Positions 14,409 through 21,140 of a stretch of 21,140 bases of DNA are shown piece after piece. Where the stretch lies: the NCBI GenBank assembly GCA_002083435.1, contig LWDJ01000040.1, positions 1-21,140 of the forward strand, read 5' to 3'. The stretch comes from Proteobacteria bacterium SG_bin6 (GTDB lineage Bacteria > Pseudomonadota > Alphaproteobacteria > Sphingomonadales > Sphingomonadaceae). Position 1 is the stretch's first letter. Each line of letters starts with the position of its first letter. Below the pieces are notes generated by a model that was given only the letters and a program-made list of their open reading frames with translations, did not search any database and had not been told where the DNA came from. The position numbers and the translations under genes were made by a program.

Positions 14409-16562
14409 ATGACATTGGCTTTGTCCGCGCGCGCCCTGCTGCTGGCCTGCGCCGCGGCCACCGTCGCCATGCCGGCCGTCGCGCGCACCCCGCCTTCGGC
14501 AGAGCCCGAACCCGCGGCGCTGGAAAATGATGTCGTGATCACCGGCGTCCGCCAATCCTATCGCGGTGAGTTCGCGCTGAGTGAAATCCCGCAATCGATC
14601 GATCTGATCGACGGCAAGCTGCTGGAGCAGAACAACATCCTGCGCCTTACCGACGCGCTGGACCTGAACGCTTCGGTCGCGCGGCAGAACACGCTCGGCG
14701 GCCTGTGGGACGCGTTCGCGGTGCGCGGCTTTGCCGGCGACGAGAACCTGCCGAGCGGCTATCTGGTCAACGGTTTCAACGGCGGGCGTGGCTTTGGCGG
14801 CCAGCGCGACAGTGCGGGGCTTGAGCGCGTGGAAGTGCTGAAGGGGCCCGCCGCCGCGCTGTTCGGCCGGGGCGAGCCGGGGGGAACGATCAACCTCGTC
14901 ACCAAGCAGGCGAAGATCGGCGAAAGCTTCGGCGCGTCGTCCTTCCAATATGGCGCCTTCGATCGTTTTCGCACCGAAACCGACTGGAACCTCAGCACCG
15001 GGCCGGTCGCGCTGCGCCTGATCGGCTATGCCGAGGACGCGGGCAGCTTCCGCGATTTCATCGGCAGCAATCGCTGGGGCTTCCTCCCCTCGGTCGGCGT
15101 CAAGCTTAGCGACCGGACGCGGCTGACCTATGACCTGGAATTGACGCGCATGGCGGTGCCGTTCGATCGCGGCATCGTGGTGCTGAACGGTAATTTCAAT
15201 ACCGTGCCGCGCAGTCGATTCCTGGGTGAGCCGAGCGATGGCGACACCGTCGCGCGCGCGACCGGCCATCAATTGCGCGTCGAACATGATTTTTCGCAGG
15301 ACTGGCGCGTCACACTGGGCGCCAGCTACCGCGAAACGCTGCTCACCGGCGCGTCGTCGGATGCCGAGCTCGTCGGGTCGCGCCAGCAGATTTTCCGCGA
15401 CGGGCGCTCGCTCTCGCGACAGCGGCGTACCCGTCGCTATGATTCGAACCATTTCACCGTGCGGGGAGAGTTGGCCGGTCGGTTCGAGACGCTCGGCCTC
15501 GCGCACCGTTTCCTGCTCGGCGCGGATCATGACGAGTTCAACAACGATCAAGATTTCCGCCGCTTCCGCCCGCCGACCGTTGCCAGCAACCCGTCGCCCC
15601 AGGCGAGCTATGTGATCGACGTGCTCAACCCGGTTTACGGCCGCTTTCCGGTGCCGACGCCTGCGCCGCTTACCAACCGGCTCGATACCCAGCGCGCGAC
15701 CGGCGTTTACGTGCAGGACCAGATCACCCTTACCGACCGGCTGCAGCTGCGCCTTGGCGGGCGCTATGACAGTTTTCTGCTGCGCACCAACAACCGCATC
15801 ACCCGCGTGATTTCGGAACGCACCGCCGACCGTTTCAGCCCGCAGATCGGCGCGGTCTATCGCTTCAGCGACACGATCAGCAGCTATGCGGGCTATGGCG
15901 AAGGCTTCCGCGCCAATATCGGCACCGATGTGAACGGGGTGATCTTCAATCCCGAAACAAGCACATCGGTGGAAGTCGGCGCGAAGCTCGCGCTGTTCAA
16001 CGGCGCGCTGACCGGCACCTTCGCGCTGTTCCAGATGGAAAAGGCCAATGTGCTGGCGAGCGATACCGCCAATCCCGGTTTTTCGGTGGCGATCGGTCGG
16101 GCGCGCAGCCGTGGCATCGAGCTCGACCTCGCCGGGACGCTGCCGGGCAAGATCGATGTGCGGCTGAGCTATGCCTATATCGAAGCTCAGGCCCGCTCCA
16201 CGGTCCTCGATCCCAATTTCTCGTTCCAGATCCGCCCGGGCGACCGGCTGATCAACATCCCCGACCATAGCCTGAACGTGCAGGCGAGCCGTCGCTTCGA
16301 GTTCGGCCGAACCGGGGTGCTGGTGGGGGGCAATGTGCAACATGTCGGCGGACGATCGGGCGAGACGGGCACACGCTTCACGCTGCCCGCCCACCCGCTG
16401 GTCCGCCTGTTCGCGACGGTGACGCTCAGCAAGCAGCTCGAGCTGTTCGGCGAAGTGAGCAACCTGTTCGATGAGCAATGGTATGCGAACAGCTATGCCG
16501 CCTTGTGGGTACAGCCCGGCACCCCGCGCACAGGCTCGATCGGCATCCGGGCGCGGTTCTAG
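14409..16562 (+). CDS. TonB-dependent siderophore-type receptor
   Basis: 717 residues from ATG 14409, which has GGGGGAAG upstream and begins a proper signal peptide (about 1-25, cut near AVA/RT). An upstream in-frame ATG would add 48 non-leader residues. A TonB-box-like DVVITG lies at 41-46. The plug follows, with FAVRGFAGDENLPSGYLVNGF and the hallmark ERVEVLKGPAAALFGRGEPG, then GTINLVTKQ (about 139-167). The barrel ends GIRARF with terminal Phe. This is the FhuA/FpvA-like siderophore receptor class, without the extra N-terminal signalling domain. It is likely to import a ferric chelate or similar compound using TonB energy. The divergent ABC-2 transporter is an unusual neighbour for it. Confidence 0.93.
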   Translation: MTLALSARALLLACAAATVAMPAVARTPPSAEPEPAALENDVVITGVRQSYRGEFALSEIPQSIDLIDGKLLEQNNILRLTDALDLNASVARQNTLGGLWDAFAVRGFAGDENLPSGYLVNGFNGGRGFGGQRDSAGLERVEVLKGPAAALFGRGEPGGTINLVTKQAKIGESFGASSFQYGAFDRFRTETDWNLSTGPVALRLIGYAEDAGSFRDFIGSNRWGFLPSVGVKLSDRTRLTYDLELTRMAVPFDRGIVVLNGNFNTVPRSRFLGEPSDGDTVARATGHQLRVEHDFSQDWRVTLGASYRETLLTGASSDAELVGSRQQIFRDGRSLSRQRRTRRYDSNHFTVRGELAGRFETLGLAHRFLLGADHDEFNNDQDFRRFRPPTVASNPSPQASYVIDVLNPVYGRFPVPTPAPLTNRLDTQRATGVYVQDQITLTDRLQLRLGGRYDSFLLRTNNRITRVISERTADRFSPQIGAVYRFSDTISSYAGYGEGFRANIGTDVNGVIFNPETSTSVEVGAKLALFNGALTGTFALFQMEKANVLASDTANPGFSVAIGRARSRGIELDLAGTLPGKIDVRLSYAYIEAQARSTVLDPNFSFQIRPGDRLINIPDHSLNVQASRRFEFGRTGVLVGGNVQHVGGRSGETGTRFTLPAHPLVRLFATVTLSKQLELFGEVSNLFDEQWYANSYAALWVQPGTPRTGSIGIRARF

Positions 16563-16664
16563 AGCGATTTCGAGGCAGGTGGAATCACCTGCCGGCTCGG
16601 AAATCGCGTATAAACAAACGCCTAGAGCGGCGATCCGATTTTATCGGATCGAAAACCGCTCTAG
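16561..16664. repeat. Two-hairpin intergenic repeat after the receptor gene
   Basis: The first hairpin (16564-16607) has outer arms GCGATTTC/GAAATCGC and inner arms GGCAGGTG/CACCTGCC around GAAT. The second (16622-16664) has outer arms CTAGAGCGG/CCGCTCTAG and inner arms CGATCCGAT/ATCGGATCG around TTT. All arms are perfect. The repeat starts at the stop codon of the receptor gene. Repeats of this look are scattered between genes in sphingomonad genomes. It may act as a terminator or mRNA stabiliser. Confidence 0.75.
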
Positions 16665-16842
16665 CGGGTTCGTCCGATCGGCAGATATGGCGCCTGCGCA
16701 AGTCGGTACGGCCTAGCCTGCTCGCGTTCGCGGGATCCGCCATGCAGGCGGGCACGCACACTGCTGCCGCATGGGTGCGTCGATAATGGCCTGTCCGCGG
16801 CGTTTGTTTTTGCCCCAACCGACTCCCATGGCACCCACGCGC

Positions 16843-17130
16843 CTATCGCTCGCGCGGACGCTCCAGCGCGGAGAGGACGCCGCGCAGCGTGGGCACTTCC
16901 TGGCTCGACCAGCCGGGCTTGGTGAGCAAGGTGCGCAGCGTGCGCTTGGTCGTCGCGACCCGGTCGGGCGGGTAATGGAAGTCGGGGCGCTCCAGCATCG
17001 TGTCGAGCTGGCCCGTCATTCTCTCCAGCTCTCCATGCGGGGCGGGAGGCGCGAGATCGGTCTCGGTCGGGATGGCGAGGCTTCCAGGCGCGCGTCGCGC
17101 AACGAACGCGCGACGCGGCAGTGCTCGCAC
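16843..17130 (-). pseudogene. trmJ: Orphan C-terminal fragment of tRNA methyltransferase TrmJ
   Basis: The minus-strand frame ends GELERMTGQLDTMLERPDF, then about 40 more residues with LRTLLTKPGWSSQEVPTLRG and VLSALER. This matches the C-terminal helical domain of TrmJ (2'-O-methylation of position 32 in tRNAs), where E. coli has a comparable EQLEG...LRRLF...SQELNILRGIL ending. The N-terminal SPOUT methyltransferase domain with the SAM knot is missing. Upstream the frame continues to a stop near 17210 without it. A GTG at 17130 could start a 95-residue protein, but a working enzyme is not possible. It is probably a relic left by a rearrangement, with an intact copy elsewhere. Confidence 0.65.
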
Positions 17131-17698
17131 CTTGGCTAGACGAAGCAGCTTGATCGAGCCCGCCCCTACCCTCGTAGCATCATCATCGAGGGGCTGGCTC
17201 CAGTGCTAAAGCATAAATGGCGGCCTATCATCTCTTCGGTGTTCAAAGCCTTGTAATCGGCCGCGCGCTCAAGCCAGCTGCGCCGCATCCGCCAATGAGA
17301 GGCCCTTGAACTGCGCACCAAGCTGTAGCACACGGGCTGCAGGACGAACCAGAACCGGCGCTTTTCTGCGGGTTTCAGCGTAGCCCAAATGCGGAGCGGA
17401 TTCCCTTCACCCGCTCCATGCACAGATGCTTTTGCTACAGGTTTTTGCGGCTGGCAGCGCGCTCTTGCCGTTGCGCGGGCGGGGACGGGGCCGCTTTCAG
17501 GACAGCACCCCTCGATCGCCGCGACCGCCGGGACTCATCATCGGGTGTTTGGAGGCTAACGGCCGGCGCAGGAGCGGACGTCCACTACGCCGAAGGGCAG
17601 CTGGCCTGACAGCGGTTTTAATCAACCTGCGGCTCACCCTTGGTGGCGGCGCGCTAGCGAACTGTGGCGCCATCGTCACCGCGCGACGCTGTTAGTTC
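17131..17698. other. Gene-free stretch, possibly decayed coding DNA
   Basis: No gene can be supported. The minus strand at 17166-17423 has an open frame of 85 codons, and another frame nearby contains a short protein-like stretch LGAQFKGLSLADAAQLA that soon hits a stop. This could be decayed coding DNA linked to the trmJ relic, but no family was recognised. Confidence 0.35.
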
Positions 17699-17727
17699 TT
17701 GATATGTTCCGGCCGATCGCCTAGCTT
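17699..17727 (+). promoter_or_regulatory. Candidate promoter for a leaderless PA0069 transcript
   Basis: TTGATA (17699-17704) and TAGCTT (17722-17727) are 17 bases apart. The expected start of transcription is near 17734, which is the A of the start codon. The gene also lacks a usable ribosome binding site, so a leaderless mRNA is plausible. Confidence 0.4.
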
Positions 17728-17733
17728 GACAGG

Positions 17734-18807
17734 ATGCCTGATCGACCCCGGCCGACGCGCGGCGCCACGGTGAACGACGTCAGCCGGCGCTTCGGCCTCC
17801 CCCGGGCGCTGGCCGACGGCGACTGGCTCGATGCGCGGGCGGCGATCGACGGGGCACCGCCCAGGCTCGCGACGCAGGTGACGATCGAGCGGCCGCGCAC
17901 GATCATCGCCCGCAACCAGTCGCCCGACGTACCGTTCGATCGCTCGATCAACCCCTATCGCGGCTGCGAACATGGCTGCATCTATTGCTTCGCGCGGCCT
18001 ACCCATGCGTTCCACGATCTGTCCCCCGGGCTCGATTTCGAGACACGGCTGTTCGCCAAGCCCCAGGCCGCCGAACTGCTCCGCGCCGAGCTTGCCAGGC
18101 CAGGCTATGTCTGCGCGCCGATCGGCCTTGGCACCAACACCGATCCCTATCAGCCGATCGAGCGCGACTGGCGCATCACCCGAAGCGTGTTGGAAGTGCT
18201 CGCCGAGTGCCGGCATCCGCTGACCATCACCACCAAGTCCGACCGGGTCGTGCGCGACCTTGATCTGCTTGCGCCGATGGCTGCGCAAGGGCTGGCGGCG
18301 GTGGCACTGTCGATCACCACGCTCGATCCGAAGATCGCGATGGCGCTGGAGCCGCGCGCGCCAACGCCCGCGCGGCGGCTGAAGGCAGTGGCGGCGCTCG
18401 CGGCGGCGGGGGTGCCGGTCTATGTGTCGCTGGCGCCCGTCATCCCGGCGATCAACGACGATGAGATGGAGGCGCTGCTCGAAGCGGCGGCGAGGGCCGG
18501 CGCCCGTGCCGCCTTCTTCCTGCCGGTGCGGCTGCCGCACGAGGTCGCCCCTCTGTTCAAGGCGTGGCTGGAAGAACATTTCCCCGACCGCGCGGGCAAG
18601 GTGATGAGCGTGATCCGCTCGATCCGCGAAGGGCGTGAGAACGACCCCAATTTCTTCACTCGGATGCGGGGCAGTGGCCCCTGGGCCGAGCTACTCCGTA
18701 CCCGCTTTCAGATTGCCTGTCGCAAGCACGGCCTGAACCGCGAGCGGATGCGCGTGCGCAGCGATTTGTTCAGGCCGCCACGCGGCGCTCAGGGGGAGCT
18801 TTTCTGA
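17734..18807 (+). CDS. PA0069-family radical SAM protein
   Basis: 357 residues. The [4Fe-4S] motif is CEHGCIYC (C78, C82, C85), preceded by INPYRG and followed by FARPTHAF, the hallmark of the spore-photoproduct-lyase-like (SplB-related) PA0069 group. A TIM-barrel-like core follows (GLGTNTDPYQPIE, LTITTKSD, VALSITTLD, VSLAPVIPAIND). The C-terminus is family-typical (ENDPNFFTRMRG). The start fits the family N-terminus (RGATVNDVSRRFG corresponds to the usual RGA...N..RF). The reaction of the group is not established; a nucleic-acid or small-molecule radical reaction is likely. It converges on bchO, with 6 bases between the stops. Confidence 0.92.
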   Translation: MPDRPRPTRGATVNDVSRRFGLPRALADGDWLDARAAIDGAPPRLATQVTIERPRTIIARNQSPDVPFDRSINPYRGCEHGCIYCFARPTHAFHDLSPGLDFETRLFAKPQAAELLRAELARPGYVCAPIGLGTNTDPYQPIERDWRITRSVLEVLAECRHPLTITTKSDRVVRDLDLLAPMAAQGLAAVALSITTLDPKIAMALEPRAPTPARRLKAVAALAAAGVPVYVSLAPVIPAINDDEMEALLEAAARAGARAAFFLPVRLPHEVAPLFKAWLEEHFPDRAGKVMSVIRSIREGRENDPNFFTRMRGSGPWAELLRTRFQIACRKHGLNRERMRVRSDLFRPPRGAQGELF

Positions 18808-18813
18808 ACGCCC

Positions 18814-19704
18814 TTATCCGGTGACCTTGAGCGCATCGGCGAACGCGCCGATCCACACCGCCACCGCCTCGGGCGCTTCCTCATGCGCCAGGTGGCCGAG
18901 CCCGCTCAGCGTATCGAACCGCGCGCCGGGCACCATCGCCGCCACCCGCTCCGAAACACTAGGCGGCACCATCGGATCGGCGTCGCCATGGAGCAGCAGC
19001 AGCGGCGCCGCGAGGCGCGGCAGATCGCGCGCCAGGCTTTCCAGGTCCCAATCGGCCATCATCGTGATCGCCCCGGCGCAGTGGCCGGCGGTGCCGAACA
19101 AGGCCGCGTAGGCATCGAGCCCGGCGCGGTCGATCGCCGAGCCCGTCGAGCGCTTCAAGAAGCGCGCCACCTCGCCCGGCTGGCGCGCCCAACCCGCGAA
19201 GAGGTGCGGCGCGAACGGGTTGACGAACAACAGCCGCGCGAGCCCCGGAAACAGCTTCGCCGCGAGCCCCGGAAAGGGCAGCAGCGCGCCGTTCAACGCG
19301 ACCACGCCCGCCGGCGCCGCGAAGCCATCAAGCACCATCCGGCACGCCGTCGCCGCGCCCGCCGAATGGCCGACGATCAACGTGGGGGCGAGATCGAGCT
19401 TAGCGCACAGGGCGCCTACCGCACGCGCCATCGCCGGCATGGCGAGCCCGCCCGTCGGCCGCCCCTGGGTGAAGCCATGCCCAGGCAGATCGGGCGCGAC
19501 CACGGTGAAACGCTCGGCGAGCAGCGGTGCAAGGCCGCGCCAGCTATGCGTCGCCGCACCCGTGCCGTGGAGCAGCAGCACCACCGGCCCCTGCCCCAGC
19601 TGCTGGACATGCCAGCGCAGCCGGTCGGTCTCGACGAAGCGGCTCGCCTCGCGCAGCGGCCAGGCGCGGCCCTCCACATCCCAGCGCGGCTTGTCGGCGA
19701 GCAT
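18814..19704 (-). CDS. bchO: Mg-chelatase-associated alpha/beta hydrolase BchO
   Basis: 296 residues. The alpha/beta-hydrolase fold shows the oxyanion turn LHGTGAATHSW, nucleophile elbow VGHSAGAATA (S114), an acid in HGDADPMVPP (near D243) and the His in GLGHLAHEEAPE (H271). N-terminal RWDVEGRAWPLREAS and RFVETDRLRWHVQQLGQGP fit BchO of bacteriochlorophyll clusters. It sits directly after bchD with TGATG overlap (1 shared base), the usual order bchI-bchD-bchO. Its exact role in Mg insertion into protoporphyrin IX is not settled; it is thought to assist the chelatase or handle a porphyrin intermediate. Confidence 0.9.
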   Translation of the reverse strand: MLADKPRWDVEGRAWPLREASRFVETDRLRWHVQQLGQGPVVLLLHGTGAATHSWRGLAPLLAERFTVVAPDLPGHGFTQGRPTGGLAMPAMARAVGALCAKLDLAPTLIVGHSAGAATACRMVLDGFAAPAGVVALNGALLPFPGLAAKLFPGLARLLFVNPFAPHLFAGWARQPGEVARFLKRSTGSAIDRAGLDAYAALFGTAGHCAGAITMMADWDLESLARDLPRLAAPLLLLHGDADPMVPPSVSERVAAMVPGARFDTLSGLGHLAHEEAPEAVAVWIGAFADALKVTG

Positions 19705-21140
19705 CAGCGGGCGAGCGCGGCGTGGACCGCGTGGGCATCGGCGCGGGGCAGCGGCAGATAGCGGGCGTGCATCGCCGCCGCCAGCCGCGCGCCTTCGGGC
19801 CGGGGCCGGGGCGAGATGTCGATGAAGGCGCTCGCCACCCCGGCCTCGGCGAGCGAGCGCGCGGCAGCGAGCGCCTCCTCCTCGGCACGGGCACGATCGG
19901 GGGAGCCGTCCACGGCGACATTGGCGCGGCCGTCGGAGAGCACCACCAGATAGGGCGTGCGCCCGCGCCGGGCCGCGCTTTCCGCCAACTCGCGCGCGGC
20001 GGTGAGCCCGGCGGCGACCGGGGTGCCGCCACCGCCGGGCAGTTCGGCCAGTTCGCGCCGCGCGCGGGCGAGCGAGCGGGTCGGCGGCAGCAGCAGCGCC
20101 GCCTCGCGCCCCCGGAAGGCGATGAGCGCGACCTGGGCGCGCTTCACATAGGCCTGGGCGAGCAGCAGCTCGACCGCGCCCTTGGCCTCCGCCAGCCGCG
20201 CGAGCGCCGCCGAGCCCGAGGCATCGACCGCGACGATCGTCAGCGCTTCCTGCCGGCTCTTCAACCGCCGCACCCGTAGATCGTCGCGACGGATCGCCAA
20301 ACGCCCCGCCGGGGCAGTGCGAAGCCGCTGCCAGGGCGCCGCCGCGCGCAGCGTTTCAATCAAAGCGAGCCGCCGCGCGCTCCCGGGCAGTCCCGCGCGC
20401 GCTCCGACCGGGCGGCCGTGGCGCGGCGCCCGTTGCCGCGCCCCCTTGCCGGCGCGCGCGCTCCGTACCCGCGCCAGACCGGCGGCAAGCCGGGCCAGAA
20501 TATCAGGCGGCAGCGCCGCGCGGGCGGCGTCGACGATCATCTCCTGCGGCGGTTGGGCGCGGGGTTCGCGGGCATCGCTTGGAGCCTCGCTCGGCGGCGG
20601 CGCGGGCGGGCTCACCTCTTGGGGAAGACGAGTCGCGCGCGGTGCCAGTACCAGCCGCGCGGCGAGCGCCAGATCGCCAGTGTCGAGCCCCGCGCGCCCG
20701 ACAAGCGCCGCCGCCCCGCGCGCCGCCCGCAGCGCGAATTGCGCCCCACGGGCGCTGTCGATCCCGAGCGCGAGCGTCGCCTGTACCAGCGCCTCGATCG
20801 CGCTCGCCGCGTCGATCGCCGCGCCCTCCGCCGGCACCGCGCCGATCAGCAGCCGCGCGGGTGCCTCGATCAGCCCGGCATCACCCGCGCCCAGCACCAG
20901 CCCGCGCAGATCGAGCCACAGCCCCAATCGCTCGGTGAGCGCGGGCACCGCGTCCGCCTCGCCCTCGTCGAACAGCAGCAGCCGCACCTTACCCTCATCG
21001 AGCGCCGCCGCCAGCAGCGCCGCCGCGCCGGGATCGAGCCGTTCGCCGCCCGGCACCACCAGCACCCCGCCCGCCGTCGCCGCGATCAGCCCGGGGGCCG
21101 TCACCGGCCGCCCGGCGGCGAGCGTCGCGGCGAGATCGAG
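19704..21140 (-). CDS. bchD: Magnesium chelatase subunit D, 5' end beyond the right edge
   Basis: The frame is open to the right edge; the visible part is 478 residues. A GTG at 21104 is internal, because upstream codons read LDLAATLAAGRPV, the conserved segment before the BchD N-terminal AAA-like domain. Visible parts are the end of that domain (GGVLVVPGGERLDPG), a helical part, a Pro-rich linker (about residues 165-190 counted from that GTG), and a C-terminal von Willebrand A domain with MIDAS motif DASGS (D294, S296, S298). It ends with LPRADAHAVHAALAR. With BchI and BchH it inserts Mg into protoporphyrin IX, the first committed step to bacteriochlorophyll. The gene is co-transcribed with bchO. 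Confidence 0.92.
   Translation of the reverse strand, partial: LDLAATLAAGRPVTAPGLIAATAGGVLVVPGGERLDPGAAALLAAALDEGKVRLLLFDEGEADAVPALTERLGLWLDLRGLVLGAGDAGLIEAPARLLIGAVPAEGAAIDAASAIEALVQATLALGIDSARGAQFALRAARGAAALVGRAGLDTGDLALAARLVLAPRATRLPQEVSPPAPPPSEAPSDAREPRAQPPQEMIVDAARAALPPDILARLAAGLARVRSARAGKGARQRAPRHGRPVGARAGLPGSARRLALIETLRAAAPWQRLRTAPAGRLAIRRDDLRVRRLKSRQEALTIVAVDASGSAALARLAEAKGAVELLLAQAYVKRAQVALIAFRGREAALLLPPTRSLARARRELAELPGGGGTPVAAGLTAARELAESAARRGRTPYLVVLSDGRANVAVDGSPDRARAEEEALAAARSLAEAGVASAFIDISPRPRPEGARLAAAMHARYLPLPRADAHAVHAALAR

Noticed and set aside
14325..16478. 717-codon minus-strand frame opposite the siderophore-type receptor
   Set aside because: A shadow with the same length and low-complexity look; all functional motifs are on the plus strand.
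17166..17423. 85-codon minus-strand frame next to the trmJ relic
   Set aside because: No family recognised and protein-like stretches occur in different frames; treated as possible decayed DNA, not a gene.
1..21140. tRNA, rRNA or CRISPR array
   Set aside because: No cloverleaf, rRNA block or regularly spaced direct repeats were seen by eye on either strand; a tRNAscan or CRISPR search was not possible.

Overview
The window reads as chromosome from a high-GC alphaproteobacterium of the Sphingomonadales, probably an aerobic anoxygenic phototroph. The reasons are the bchD/bchO pair at the right edge (Mg-chelatase subunit D and its partner hydrolase), two TonB-dependent receptors of types common in sphingomonads, an alphaproteobacterial codon style, and no denitrification or plant-symbiosis genes. 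The genus is an inference. No tRNA, rRNA or CRISPR array was seen.

Layout, left to right. (1) 1-1581, minus strand: a tyrosine recombinase (phage/island integrase) that is open through the left edge, followed by about 700 bases without a gene but rich in inverted repeats. (2) 2332-6889, plus strand: a small secreted jelly-roll-like protein, an OmpR-type response regulator, a sensor histidine kinase, and a TonB-dependent outer-membrane receptor. (3) 7072-10449, minus strand: an ECF sigma factor, a Tat-exported chlorite-dismutase-family haem protein, a Tat-exported ferritin-like protein and a periplasmic c-type cytochrome, separated by long non-coding gaps. (4) 10606-10740: a remnant of an IS3-family transposase. 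(5) 10856-14273, minus strand: an overlapping three-gene ABC-2 transporter (ATPase plus two large permeases), divergent from a siderophore-type TonB receptor at 14409-16562 whose leader holds a promoter candidate, an operator-like palindrome and a strong hairpin. (6) 16561-17733: a two-hairpin repeat, an orphan C-terminal piece of the tRNA methyltransferase TrmJ, and unassigned DNA. (7) 17734-18807: a PA0069-type radical SAM protein, convergent with bchO and bchD, which run off the right edge and mark the border of a photosynthesis gene cluster.

Functional reading. The two-component system next to a TonB receptor and the ABC/TonB divergent pair both look like regulated envelope-transport loci. 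The sigma factor, chlorite-dismutase-like protein, ferritin-like protein and cytochrome form a plausible periplasmic haem/iron redox-defence module. It is the most interesting part of the window: the Cld-family protein keeps both residues expected for chlorite chemistry, and its Tat leader is related at DNA level to that of the ferritin-like protein. The left integrase, IS3 relic and trmJ fragment show that the region has been rearranged.
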